Shown one piece after another: positions 36,272 through 45,781 of a DNA stretch of 64,000 nt. Within the stretch, counting starts at the first letter, position 1, and every line of letters starts with the position of its first letter. The stretch covers positions 303,689-367,688 of the forward strand of contig CAVYPD010000005.1 of the NCBI GenBank assembly GCA_963770275.1, written 5' to 3'. The position numbers and the translations under genes were made by a program. Source of the stretch: Roseiarcus sp963770275. Lineage in GTDB: Bacteria; Pseudomonadota; Alphaproteobacteria; Rhizobiales; Beijerinckiaceae. Below the pieces are notes generated by a model that saw nothing but the letters and a program-made list of their open reading frames with translations, had not been told where the DNA came from and did no database searches.

Positions 36272-37905
36272 ATGGCGTTGCGTATCGGTTGCTCTCAGAT
36301 GGGCCGGCTTGCTCGCATAGCGACCGCGGCCTTGATCTCAGCTTCGACCCTCTGCCTGGTTAGCGCGCAGGCGCAGGCGCATCATTATTCGCGGCATCGG
36401 CACTACGCGCACGCGACGCATCAACCGCATTATTCGCACTATGCGCGCGCTACGCACTATGGGCGTTCCGCTCATTACGCTCGTCGCACGTCCCCGCGTT
36501 ACGCCTCCGTAGCGGCAGGCGCGGTTCCCAGTTCGCCAGCTTTTTCAGCGATTGTCGTCGACGCCAACAGCGGCCGCACCCTTTATTCCGCCGATGAGAA
36601 CGGCCTGCGTCATCCCGCGTCGATCACCAAGGTGATGACGCTCTACCTCTTATTCGAAAAGCTCGACAGCGGCGCAATGACGCTTCGGACGCCAATTCCA
36701 ATCTCCGAGCACGCCGCGGGGCAAGAGCCCTCCAAACTCGGACTTGCTCCCGGCGACTTCGATCAGCGTCGACGACGCGATCAAGGCGGTCGTGACCCGT
36801 TCGGCCAACGACATCGCGGTCGCGATCGCCGAGGCCGTCGGGCAATCCGAGAGCAATTTCGCCGACATGATGACGCGCAAGGCGCATGAGCTCGGCATGA
36901 CGAACACGGTCTACGTCAACGCGTCCGGACTCCCCAATGACGCGCAGATTACCACGGCGCATGATCTGACGATCCTCGGACGTTCGCTCGAGGAGCGCTT
37001 CCCTCGCTACTTCCGCTATTTCTCGACCACCCAATTCGATTTCGACGGCGAGATCATCGGCAGCCACAATCATCTGCTCGGCCGCGTCGACGGCGTGGAT
37101 GGAATCAAGACCGGCTACACCAGAGCGTCCGGCTTCAATCTCCTGACCTCGGTCCATCGTGACGGACGGTCGCTGCTTGCTGTCGTCATGGGTGGGCGCT
37201 CCGCCGCAGGGCGCGACCGGATCATGGCGAACCTGATTGGCGACCACATTGCTGAAGCGTCGACGGCGCATACCGCGACCGCAGTCGCCGACGCTTCGCC
37301 GGTCGAGACGACCGTGCCGGCCGCCGAACCGGCCGTCGCGCCTCCGGCGCGGGCGCGTCAGGCGGTTGTCGCCGAAGCCAAGTTTGAACGCGTCTCCGCC
37401 GCGGCGCGCGCGGCAAATGCCGCGGGGGAAGGCGACGACGGGGCTGGCGACGAAGAAGCTGCGACCCCGCAGCCGACGGCCGCCGATCTCGGCATGCTTA
37501 AAAGCCCGGCCGGCGCCAAGCCGTCAGCGAAGACTTAGGCGCGGCTCGCGGCGGCAAGCGCGCTGATCATGCCCCCGCTTGGGCGGCCCGAGAATTCGGC
37601 CGACGACCGGCGTCCGGGCCGCGCCTCCGCCAAAGACGACAACGCTGCCGACGCTTCCGCTGGTGGCGTGATGATCCAGATCGGCGCCCCCGACAACCTC
37701 GCCAAGGCCAACGCCCTTTTGAGCCGCGCTCGCGAACGCAACCGTTCGACGCTCGCCGCAGCCAAGCCCGTTACTGAGAAAGTGCGCAAAGGCGACGCCA
37801 CCCTCTACCGCGCGCGTTTCGCCGGCCTGGATTTCGGCTTCAGCGGAAGCCGCATGCCGTTCGCTCAAACGCACCGGATTTTCCTGCTTCACCGCCCACG
37901 ACTGA
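36272..37905 (+). CDS. D-alanyl-D-alanine carboxypeptidase (S11 family) with C-terminal SPOR domain and His/Tyr-rich N-terminal region, three frame breaks
   Basis: A signal peptide (ATAALISASTLCLVSAQAQA) is followed by ~45 residues very rich in His, Tyr, Arg and Ala (HYSRHRHYAHATHQPHYSHY). The S11 catalytic domain has SxxK in HPASITKVMTLY, SxN in TRSANDIAVA and KTG in GIKTGYTRASG. An Ala/Pro-rich linker follows, then a SPOR domain: MIQIGAPDNLAKANALLSRA with TLYRARFAGLD. Breaks near 36758, 37530 and 37835 are read across; the last restores SASAEAACRSLKRTGFSCF and a TGA at 37905. The enzyme trims pentapeptide stem peptides in the periplasm, and SPOR domains target septal glycan. About 544 residues. 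Confidence 0.88.
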
Positions 37906-37924
37906 CGCGTAGCTTTCGGAGTCG

Positions 37925-38632
37925 CTAGCCTTGACGCTGCATCAGAACATCCTTGGCCTGATTGACCCGCGCGGCAAGCGTGGTCGAGCCGCCATGATCT
38001 GGATGAAACTTCTTCATCAAAGTCCGGTGGGCGCGAATTATGTCCGCCGCGGCCGCACCTTCGGCGAGGCCGAGGACTTCGAACGCCTCCCGGCGCGTCA
38101 TCGCCCCGCTGCTTCCCCGCCCCTGACGCTGACCCTGGTCTGCCTCACGCCAGCCGGCGAACCGGCGGTCGAGATATGCCTCTAACAGGCTGACGCCGTC
38201 AGGATCGTCGCGCGCGAGCTCCTGGCGGAGCGACATGAGCTCCGGACGCGACAGGGTTTCGAGCGCGCGGCCCCCATAGGCGCCAGACAGGATCGTTCCG
38301 GTCATTGCGCCGCTAGCGTGGTCGAGCCGCATTTCCACCATCGCCGACCGAGCGACCGAGGACCTGCCGGGCCGCGCGCCTCCACCAACATTGCTAAAGC
38401 CCGGCGACGCGCCGCCGGGCGTCTTCCAGCCGGCGAAGTTCGCCATCATCCCCGCGACTGTCGCGGCGAGCCCGATCCGGCCGCGCAGAAGCAGGAGCAG
38501 CGCGCCAATCATCCCCAGGACGCCGCCGCCATGGCGCACAATGCGCGCAGCCGTCGCGGCGTCCATGCGGCCAAATTGCTTGATCGCTTGCACGAGAAGA
38601 AACAGCAGGATCAAGCCTATAACGAGATTCAT
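37925..38632 (-). CDS. Membrane-anchored J-domain (DnaJ-like) protein
   Basis: The 235-residue protein starts with a membrane segment (LVIGLILLFLLVQAI) and a second hydrophobic stretch (GGVLGMIGALLLLLRGRIGL). The C-terminal ~60 residues form a J-domain with EAFEVLGLAEGAAAADIIRA and KKFHPDHGGS, the HPD motif that stimulates Hsp70 ATPase. A DUF-like middle segment (GRALETLSRPELMSLRQELA) is conserved in the alphaproteobacterial version. It resembles TIM14-type or DjlA-type anchored cochaperones. Intact. It is followed by the VWA gene of the same orientation upstream (38720-39430). Confidence 0.85.
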   Translation of the reverse strand: MNLVIGLILLFLLVQAIKQFGRMDAATAARIVRHGGGVLGMIGALLLLLRGRIGLAATVAGMMANFAGWKTPGGASPGFSNVGGGARPGRSSVARSAMVEMRLDHASGAMTGTILSGAYGGRALETLSRPELMSLRQELARDDPDGVSLLEAYLDRRFAGWREADQGQRQGRGSSGAMTRREAFEVLGLAEGAAAADIIRAHRTLMKKFHPDHGGSTTLAARVNQAKDVLMQRQG

Positions 38633-38719
38633 TCTTCTAAGGCTTTCGATTGGGCGCGCCGTCTCGCCGCAGTTTAACGCCCGAACTTAGTTGCAGCCGA
38701 AGGCGAAACTACGCCAAGT

Positions 38720-39430
38720 TCACGTTCCGCGCATCTGAGACAGCAGAAGCCGCGCTTCCGTGTCGCCCGCCGCCTCCCGAACCAGCGCCGCATGGCCGCC
38801 GGCGGCATAGGCCGCCGCCGCGCGCAGGAGCGCCGCGAGCCGCGCAGAAGCGCCAGCGTCGAAGGCGCTATAGGCGCCCCCAGTCAGGCGGGCGATTTCG
38901 CCGAACGTGCGCCTGGCCGCCGGATCCTGCCCCTCCTGGAACATGAACGCCTTCACGCCAAGCAGGGCGAGCTCTCCCGCGAGAGCCGCCAGCGTGTCCG
39001 GGTTTTCCTCCATGGCGTCGCCGATAAAGATCAGCGCTCCGACCTTGGCGCGCTTGGCTTCATCGCGCGCATGGGCGAGCACTCTCTTGATCTGCGTCGA
39101 TCCGCCGCGCACATCGATGCGGCTCATGAGCTGGGCGAGCCCCTGCCCGCCGGAGACGAAGTTCGACGCCCGGCATTCGTTCAAGCCGCGAAAATAGACA
39201 AGCTGCACGTCGAGGCCGCCAAGCGAGCCCGTGGCCTCGAACATCTTCGCCTGCAGCGATTGGGCGAGATCCCAGGTCGGCTGCCGGCTCATCGTGGCGT
39301 CGAGGGCAAAGATCAGCCGGCCGCGGCCGGACCCACCCGGCGCGGGAACCTTTTTCGCCGCATCGACGAAGGCGGCGATGCCCTCGCCGCCGCGGCGATT
39401 CGTCAGCGCGCCGTCTTTATCCTTGTCCAT
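38720..39430 (-). CDS. VWA-domain protein of the alphaproteobacterial J-domain neighbour family
   Basis: The protein has GRGRLIFALDATMSRQPTWD, in which DATMS replaces the usual DxSxS metal site of von Willebrand A domains. LQAKMFEATGSLGGLDVQLV, YFRGLNECRASNFVSGGQGL, GGSTQIKRVLAHARDEA and LIFIGDAMEENPD follow. Length is 236 residues from the ATG at 39430; a TTG at 39475 is a longer alternative. The family often sits next to a J-domain gene in this order, as I recall. Its function is unknown; the sequence implies an intracellular protein without signal peptide. Confidence 0.75.
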   Translation of the reverse strand: MDKDKDGALTNRRGGEGIAAFVDAAKKVPAPGGSGRGRLIFALDATMSRQPTWDLAQSLQAKMFEATGSLGGLDVQLVYFRGLNECRASNFVSGGQGLAQLMSRIDVRGGSTQIKRVLAHARDEAKRAKVGALIFIGDAMEENPDTLAALAGELALLGVKAFMFQEGQDPAARRTFGEIARLTGGAYSAFDAGASARLAALLRAAAAYAAGGHAALVREAAGDTEARLLLSQMRGT

Positions 39431-39546
39431 CACGAGCCCAATTACCGACCGAGGTAATAGATTGGGGGTGTCCAAGAGCTTAGCAAGCCGCTGGGACGGA
39501 TAACCACGGTCGCAATGCGACGAAAGATCAATGGTTAAGGCGTCTC

Positions 39547-40275
39547 CTACTTCTGGGCCGCCACCAGCGCGATCATCGGCCTGTCCAGTTCGTCCGCCAG
39601 GGAAGGTTGCGCCGCGAGTTGTTCAGGCGTCGGACTCCATTCGACCACCCGTCGGATGGCGAAGCCGGCGTCAATTAGGCTGTTGAGTGTCGCGCCCAAA
39701 GTTCGGTGCTGCTTCCTCACGCCTTTGGCGAGCCAGTCGGTGATCCGCGGGCCTTCGATCGCGTAATGGTCGACCGGCCAAGTCCTGCCGCCATCGTCGG
39801 TCGTGAGCCATCCGGGGCTTGTCGACGCCATGAAAATCGGATGCTCGATGCTGAAGACGAAATGTCCGCCGGAAACGAGCGCCTGAAACACGTCGCCAAC
39901 GAGCCTACCAAAGCCTTCGACATAATGCAGGGCAAGCGAGCTGTAGGCGAGATCGAAGGTCTCCTCGGGCAGTTCAAGGCTTTCCAGATCGGCCCGGAGA
40001 TAGCGCACGCCCGGATCGGCGGTCTCCGCTCTCGCCCGCGAGAGCATGTTTTCGGACAGATCGACGGCCAGCACCTGAGCCGCGCCTTAAGTCATCGCCC
40101 ATCGGGCGAACCAGCCGAAGCCGCAGCCAAGATCGACGACGCGTTTTCGGCGTAACTCCGGCAGCAGCATCTGGATCGCCGGCCATTCCGGGGCCCCGTC
40201 CAATCCGCGAACGGATCGATCCATCCGGCTGTAGCCGTCAAAGAATTCCGGCCGGTCGTAGACATTCTGCGCCAA
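39547..40275 (-). CDS. Class I SAM-dependent methyltransferase with an internal in-frame stop
   Basis: The N-terminus (YDRPEFFDGYSRMDRSVRGL) and motif I (VVDLGCGFGWFARWA) lie upstream of a TAA at about 40087-40089. The rest is in the same frame: QVLAVDLSENMLSRARAETA, RYLRADLESLELPEETFDLA and SSLALHYVEGFGRLV. A single C-to-T change from CAA (Gln) would produce this stop. Everything else is intact. Substrate unknown. The start is 15 bases after the DUF1489 stop, so the two are probably one operon. Could be a true pseudogene or a sequence error. Confidence 0.78.
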
Positions 40276-40290
40276 GTCTTTGTCCGGCTA

Positions 40291-40728
40291 CTAAAGCAAG
40301 CCGAGCGACGCCAGCTCGCGCCGCATCCCCTCCGGCATGGCGGCGAAGCCAGGCTGGGTCTCGTCGATGTCCGGCGGCGCGTCCTTCGCCTGATAGTAGC
40401 GCCAGCCCTGGAAGGCGCGCATCGGCCGCGGCGCAACCGCGACCACCGTCTCGCCGAGCCAGATCTTGCAGCGGCCGATCCCGTCCGCATCAACGAATGG
40501 CTCGAGGCCGAGGATCGGCTGTCTGGCGGAGATCATGCCTTTGACGACCCAGTAGAGCGAGCCGCCGTCCAGGACCTGTTCGGTTCGTTTCGGCGCCATC
40601 CGGGTGACGTGGGCATGGCGGAGCGGGACGCGGCGGCGCTTGGCGTCCGCCATGCGCTCCGCCATCCATTCGCGAAGGTCCGCAAGCGAATCCGCGCCAA
40701 CGGCGAGCTTGATGAGGTGAAGAGGCAT
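40291..40728 (-). CDS. DUF1489 family protein
   Basis: The 145-residue protein begins MPLHLIKLAVGADSLADLRE and continues with RRRVPLRHAHVTRMAPKRTE, GGSLYWVVKGMISARQPILG and CKIWLGETVVAVAPRPMRAF. This is the complete DUF1489 pattern, an alphaproteobacterial family of unknown function often annotated as lysophospholipase-like without proof. I chose the ATG at 40728 because the family starts there. It precedes the methyltransferase gene. Confidence 0.82.
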   Translation of the reverse strand: MPLHLIKLAVGADSLADLREWMAERMADAKRRRVPLRHAHVTRMAPKRTEQVLDGGSLYWVVKGMISARQPILGLEPFVDADGIGRCKIWLGETVVAVAPRPMRAFQGWRYYQAKDAPPDIDETQPGFAAMPEGMRRELASLGLL

Positions 40729-40890
40729 GCCGCCGATGCTAGCAGAGGCGGCCGCTGCGATGGAGCGGGCCAAGGAACTTGCCCCCAGAAACCTTCAACT
40801 GGGGTCTGCGACGCTATGGTGCCCCTAGCCAGTGCTCTGCGGCTCCTTTTGACGTCGCACTGACCAGCGCCAGCAGTTGCGACGAACGGC

Positions 40891-41267
40891 TTACTTCGCG
40901 GCATTCATCTCAACCCGGATGCCGTGAAGATGTTGGCCGGAGGCGTTGACGACACGTCCGGCGGGTTGAGGCGCTATATCAACGACCAAGCATCCCTTAC
41001 CGTCCCATGCTTGTAGAGCCTTGATGACATCCCTATTCGGCGGCGACTGTGTCCGTCGGGCGCGATATCATGGATCGGTCCTTGCACCTGGTCCAAGACG
41101 AATATTGAGCGCCACTGATGATGATGCACTGGCTCCTCCTCGTCCGGCGCCAGATTGACCTCAAGAACCCGAAGATTGTCGCTCTCGAATAGAACCTTGT
41201 GATGGGCGGGCGCAGCGACGACGGCGTCTAGGCGCCGGGTCCCATGTCGAAGGGTCCAAATTCGCAA
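40891..41267 (-). CDS. Cupin domain protein, one frame break
   Basis: Reading from a TTG at 41267, the protein has APAHHKVLFESDNLRVLEVN, then EPVHHHQWRSIFVLDQVQG, the HxHxH-like cupin metal cluster. One base appears missing or extra near 41045; in the other frame PPNRDVIKALQAWDGKGCLV and VVNASGQHLHGIRVEMN complete the second cupin motif and stop at 40891. About 125 residues. Many small cupins of this type bind a metal and a small acid or act as dioxygenases; no substrate can be given. The start is uncertain. Confidence 0.6.
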
Positions 41268-41443
41268 CCTGTTTCTCCAGGTGGTCTCGCCTGTGTTGGA
41301 AGTCAGGAACGATCCTCGCTTGTGTGCAAAGCCCGCCGGGGCCGCCCTCTTCGCGCTTGGGGCCAGCAATTTTTGGCGAGATTTTGAGCGCTTCGGTGGG
41401 CGAAACTACCTATTACGCCCGAGTGGGTCACTCGCCTCCCAAG

Positions 41444-42366
41444 TTAGGAAAGCGACTTCGCCCGCTGAGCAGGCGCCGCCGAACTGGCCGCGGCCATCGA
41501 GACCACAGCAGCGAGGATGACCGCGCCGCCGATCAGAATCGGTAGCCCCGGCGCCTCGCCGAACACGAGCCAAACCCAGACGGGGCCGAATATCGTCTCG
41601 GTCTGCGCCAGCACCGTCTGCGCCGCTGCTGGAACGCGTGGCGCGCCACGCAGGAAGCAGGCGAAGCCCAGTCCCATTGGCAGCAGGCCTCCCGCGAGCG
41701 CGGCCACGACGTCAGGGAGAGGCGAAACCAGGGAGACTCCTTCGCCAAGACAGACCAGCGCAGAAAATGCGCAAGCGATGATCCCGTAACCGAAGATCGC
41801 AGGCGAAAAGTCCCGAACGCGACCGCGCCGCATTGCGACGCTCGCGCCAGCAAAGCCGAGTGCAGTGGCTAAAGCGCAGACGTTCCCGATCAGGCTTCCC
41901 GCCGCGAGGCCACCGCTGACGATGAGCAAGAGGCCCGCGAGCCCTAGCGCGATGGAGGCCGTCTGCCAGAAGAGTCGAATTTCTCGCCGAGCACGAGATA
42001 ACCGAGAATTGCCGCCAGAAGCGGCGCGCAGGACGACAAGAACAGCGCATTGGCTACCGTCGTTGTCTTCATCGAGATTATGAACGTGATTGACGCGACA
42101 GCGAACGCTAGCGTGACGATGGCGCCGACGCGACCCAATGCGAACAACCGGCTCACGAGACGGCCTTGTCGACCGAAGCGCGCGATGATGGAGATGGCGC
42201 AGGCAGTCCCGAAGCTTCGCCAGGCGAGGAACTGCCACGGGTCGAAATGTGGCGCCAGACGCAGGAATATGCCGGTGAAGCTCCAACACAGACCGGCGGC
42301 CAAGACGTAGACTGCACCGCGCAGGGCGGCGCCCCGCATGCCAGCAGCGATTTCGGCCGCGCTCAT
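41444..42366 (-). CDS. DMT superfamily (EamA) transporter, one frame break
   Basis: Membrane segments follow one another: AVYVLAAGLCWSFTGIFLRL, GAIVTLAFAVASITFIISM, ALFLSSCAPLLAAILGYLVL, then after a break near 41975 SIALGLAGLLLIVSGGLA, GFAGASVAMR, GLLPMGLGFACFLRGAP and LILIGGAVILAAVVSMAAAS. This is the ten-helix EamA layout with two repeats; LGEKF and FGEAPG mark the equivalent loops at the ends of the two halves. Such proteins export metabolites or amino acids; the substrate is unknown. About 307 residues. Confidence 0.83.
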
Positions 42367-43014
42367 GTCTCGTTCCAGTTATGAGCTAGTCGACGGACTC
42401 AGGGCGGCGGAGAGCCAAATGAACCGGACAATGATTTATACCTTCGACACGCTTGCTCACGATCAATCTTGGTTGGCGGGCTGAGGCAAGACGGCCCCCA
42501 ACGAAGGTCCAATCCAATTTTGGGAGGCGTTCCGACATGAACCCCTGCCTAGCTTAAAAATCGATCAAGTGCGGCAGAGACTCCGCTGTTTTTATAGTTT
42601 GGGCAAGCGTATTTCAGGCTGGGTGCTTGCAGTAGGCAAAATTACCCGGGCTGAGGTCAGCTCGGCCTTGCTCAGCGCTCGTATTCGCCTTCCGGTCCTC
42701 GCCGTCGCGCTTTCCCTGCGGCCCGCTGTCGCGACGAGGCAGGACTCCCAAATACGAACGAGCGAGCATGACCCCCGAGGAGCGCGGCCATGGACCTCTC
42801 AAACGATAGGTGGGTAGTTTTACGAATTGCGAAATCGGCTTCGCGGCTTCATCACATAGTTTGGCGGACCACTCTGGCGCATTTCAACGGCGCAGGGCGT
42901 CTAATTTCAGTCGACCAATAACGACTGCCCAAGAGTATTGAGGCAAACTAGACGACCGTAATCACAGGCCTCGGCGCAGCTCATCAGTCCATAACCCCAT
43001 TCACGGAGGTCGAT
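42367..43014. other. 648-base region without a supported gene
   Basis: Small open frames occur on both strands but none has a ribosome site plus recognisable features. CGGAGGTCGAT just before 43015 is the ribosome site of the next gene. I see no clear hairpin or repeat. Confidence 0.5.
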
Positions 43015-43578
43015 ATGGCAAGCAACACCACAGGCTCGCGCGGTGACCGCCTCACGCATCCACTTCTCGAGGAACTCGGCGCCATATCGGCTGCGGCCGA
43101 GGGTCTCTTCGCCTACAGCGTCAAGATCGTGTGCGGCAAGCAAACCGACGCAAGCTGTTGTTGCAGCGCAGGCGTCCGGCCGGGCGTGTACGCGACCGAG
43201 GTCAACATCCAAAATCTCAATCTCGTGACCGCGCCGGTTGTGAAGTTCGTCGTGCCCTTGATCAACTCGGGGGCGGTCGTGGCGCGTGAGCCCAACGTCG
43301 CCGACCCTGCCACCGCTCTCCGAGGACGCCCGGTCGACGTCGTCAAACTTCCCCCGCTGGGGGCGACGATGGACGATTGTTGCCGCATCTCGGAGCTTCT
43401 TTTGGGCGCGGCCCCGAGCGGAGAGGCGCCGCTCACCATCGCGCTCCTGACGATCGTGAGCCAGTTCGAGCTGGCCGTCTCCGTGGTCTACACGGCGAAC
43501 CCCCTCAGCGGGGACGGGATCAGCATTGACGTCGAGTATATTCCGTCACGGATTCTGCGGCTTCGCGGCCAAGGCTGA
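43015..43578 (+). CDS. Conserved-looking Cys-rich protein of unknown function
   Basis: CGGAGG lies seven bases before the ATG and the 187-codon frame is intact with normal codon use. The sequence has YSVKIVCGKQTDASCCCSAG, which contains a triple cysteine, then PGVYATEVNIQNLNL and, later, LPPLGATMDDCCRISELLLG. Five of the six cysteines are in two clusters. There is no signal peptide or membrane segment. The second half (AVSVVYTANPLSGDGISIDV) looks like beta strands. I do not recognise a named domain. The cysteine clusters suggest metal binding or disulfides, which is inference. Confidence 0.7.
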   Translation: MASNTTGSRGDRLTHPLLEELGAISAAAEGLFAYSVKIVCGKQTDASCCCSAGVRPGVYATEVNIQNLNLVTAPVVKFVVPLINSGAVVAREPNVADPATALRGRPVDVVKLPPLGATMDDCCRISELLLGAAPSGEAPLTIALLTIVSQFELAVSVVYTANPLSGDGISIDVEYIPSRILRLRGQG

Positions 43579-43973
43579 ACGCGGGCGACAATTTAGGGAT
43601 GAATTCCAGCCTTGAAGCGACTGGAATTGCTCGATATTCGGCCATAGTTTTTCGGTCGCCGAACAAAATCTTGGCATTTCCGAGAAGCGCCCGTATACTT
43701 TCGGCTGATCGAAACCCCACCGCTCTGCTGCGGCGGAAACAGCACGAACGGAGCGTCGAGACGTTCGGCCTCCAGCCTAACGGAGGAGAAGTTTTTTTTA
43801 CTCCAATCGCGCTGTAACCCATTGAAAAGTCTCGATTCCAAAAAATAAACGCTAGTAAACGCTAGCTCTTTTACTAGCGTTTATGCGCTTTTATTGACGT
43901 TTACTGGCTCTTATTTGCGCCCCACTCGGGGCAGCAGACGCCGAACCGCGCCTCGCCGCTCCCACGGCCCCGC
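43579..43973. other. Intergenic region with a terminator, no supported gene
   Basis: Between 43600 and 43820 short frames exist on both strands without recognisable features. A large perfect inverted repeat sits at 43847-43882. Confidence 0.5.
43847..43882. terminator. Bidirectional hairpin between convergent genes
   Basis: AAACGCTAGTAAA (43847-43859) is perfectly complementary to TTTACTAGCGTTT (43870-43882), with a 10-base loop. Partial copies of the unit follow up to 43915. The surrounding A and T runs allow termination on both strands. Confidence 0.6.
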
Positions 43974-45578
43974 TCACTCCGTTGAGCTCAGACTGGCGAG
44001 AAGCGTGTCGCGGAGATCGAGCTCGCGCTCGATGCGGCGGCGGCCTTCATCCTTCAGCTCGCCGGCGCGATAAAGATTGTTGACGAGGTCCCTTTCCGCC
44101 TCGATCAGCGAGAGCTCGATCTCATCGCTAAGCTCAGCGACCTTTTTGTGATGCGCCTCGCCATCCTTGCGATGCTCGACATTTTCGAGCCGGTTGCGCA
44201 GATGAGCGAGGATCGGTCCGACCACGGGCTCGCCGAGCTTGCGGCTCTCGGCGAGCGACTCAAGCCGTTCAATCGCCGCCTCGACCGCGCGTCTGCGGAC
44301 CTTGAACTCCTCCTCCCGCTCGGCCTGCCGCTCACGGCGTCCGGCGTCGGCGAGACCCAGCGCGCGGACCACCGCTGGCAGCGTCAAGCCTTCGCCGACC
44401 AGGGTCACGAAAATGACGGCGAAGACAAGAATCAGAATGAGATCGCGGTGTGGAAAGGGGCTTCCGTCAGCGACGGTGAACGGGATCGCGAGCGCCGCTG
44501 CGAGCGAGACGATGCCGCGGATGCCGGTGAACGCGAGCAGAAACGGGTGCTGCCACGGCGGATAAGGGTCGCGTCGCCGGAGCGCAGGGAAGAGCCAACG
44601 CGGCAGGTAGGTCGCGGGATACATCCAAATGAAGCGAGCCCCGATGACGACCACGCAGACGACAACAGCCGCCATGGCGATTTCCGCGAGCGTATAGTGG
44701 CGAATGGAGGGGAGCAGCGTGCGCGCCTGCAGACCGGTGATGAGGAACACCATGCCCTCGATCAGATAGGTCAGGAAGTCCCAGAATACGGCGCCCGGCA
44801 GCCGGGTCGCCGCCGGAATCAAGCGCAAGCCGTTCCAACTGACATAGAGCCCTGCCGCCAAAGTGGCGAGCACGCCGGAGCCGCCAAGCTGCTCGGGCGG
44901 CCAATAGGCCACGAACGGCGTCAAGATCGAGAGCATGATCTCGATGGCAGGATCGCGGACCCAACGGCGCAGGCGAAGCCAGAGCCAGCCGACGCCAATT
45001 CCCCAGATGACCTCCCCTGTAACGATCGCCACAAAGCTGCCGGCGGCCGTGACGAACGAGAACGATCCCGCGCTCACCGCCATGACCGCGAAGCGATAAA
45101 GGACGAGCGCGGTTGCGTCGTTCGCCAGTCCCTCGCCTTCGAGGACGACGAGGAGGCGCCTTGGCAGCTGCATCCGCCGGGCGATCGCCAGCGGCGCGAC
45201 GGAGTCGGGAGGCGAAATAATGGCGCCCAGAACGAACCCGACCGCCCAGGGAAAGCCCAACAGGAAATGCGTCGCCGCGGCGACGGCGACCGTGGTGAAC
45301 ACGACACAGCCGATCGCCAGCAGCGCGATAGGTCGCAGGTTGAAGCGGAACTCTTTCCAGCTCATCTTCACCGCGTCCCAATAGATGATCGGCGGCAGGA
45401 CGAGCAGCAAGACAAGATCGGGCGCGAGTTGCAGGCTCGGCAGCCCCGGGATAAGCGCAAGCCCGACGCCGGTGATCACAAGGAGAATGGCGGCTGGAAT
45501 ATGCAATCGTTTCGCGATGACGCCGACCAGGGATATGACAGCCAAAAGCAGGATCAGAATTTGAAACGTCTCGGTCAT
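43974..45578 (-). CDS. Na+/H+ antiporter of the CPA1/NhaP family
   Basis: The 534-residue protein has about twelve membrane segments. LLAVISLVGVIAKRLHIPAA begins the fold; GAIISPPDSVAPLAIARRM and EGEGLANDATALVLYRFAVM carry the buried aspartates of the cation site (PPDS and NDA in CPA1). GIRGIVSLAAALAIPF is a late marker. The last ~130 residues are a charged, helical cytoplasmic tail. I chose the ATG at 45578 because hydrophobic sequence starts there. Intact. The neighbouring divergent genes (cNMP/TrxR-like and UBP finger) probably act with it. Confidence 0.9.
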   Translation of the reverse strand: MTETFQILILLLAVISLVGVIAKRLHIPAAILLVITGVGLALIPGLPSLQLAPDLVLLLVLPPIIYWDAVKMSWKEFRFNLRPIALLAIGCVVFTTVAVAAATHFLLGFPWAVGFVLGAIISPPDSVAPLAIARRMQLPRRLLVVLEGEGLANDATALVLYRFAVMAVSAGSFSFVTAAGSFVAIVTGEVIWGIGVGWLWLRLRRWVRDPAIEIMLSILTPFVAYWPPEQLGGSGVLATLAAGLYVSWNGLRLIPAATRLPGAVFWDFLTYLIEGMVFLITGLQARTLLPSIRHYTLAEIAMAAVVVCVVVIGARFIWMYPATYLPRWLFPALRRRDPYPPWQHPFLLAFTGIRGIVSLAAALAIPFTVADGSPFPHRDLILILVFAVIFVTLVGEGLTLPAVVRALGLADAGRRERQAEREEEFKVRRRAVEAAIERLESLAESRKLGEPVVGPILAHLRNRLENVEHRKDGEAHHKKVAELSDEIELSLIEAERDLVNNLYRAGELKDEGRRRIERELDLRDTLLASLSSTE

Positions 45579-45781
45579 CGTCGAATAGGCTCCCCGCGCC
45601 GTGTTCCTGCTTAGGAACGACATCGGCCGAGATCATAGTCAAATCAATGAGCGACTTCGCCAACCCCTGCCCGCCTTGATACGGGATTTCTGGTGGGTTC
45701 GCTGCCAGGCTTGAAAAAACGGCCTGTGAGGCGCATCGCTTCCGGCGATCTGGGCGCGCCGATCACTCAGGTTCGAGACCA

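Noticed and set aside
44148..45614. Plus-strand open frame of 488 codons opposite the antiporter
   Set aside because: Very rich in Arg, Asp and Gln, as expected for the reverse of membrane-protein codons. The antiporter is well supported.
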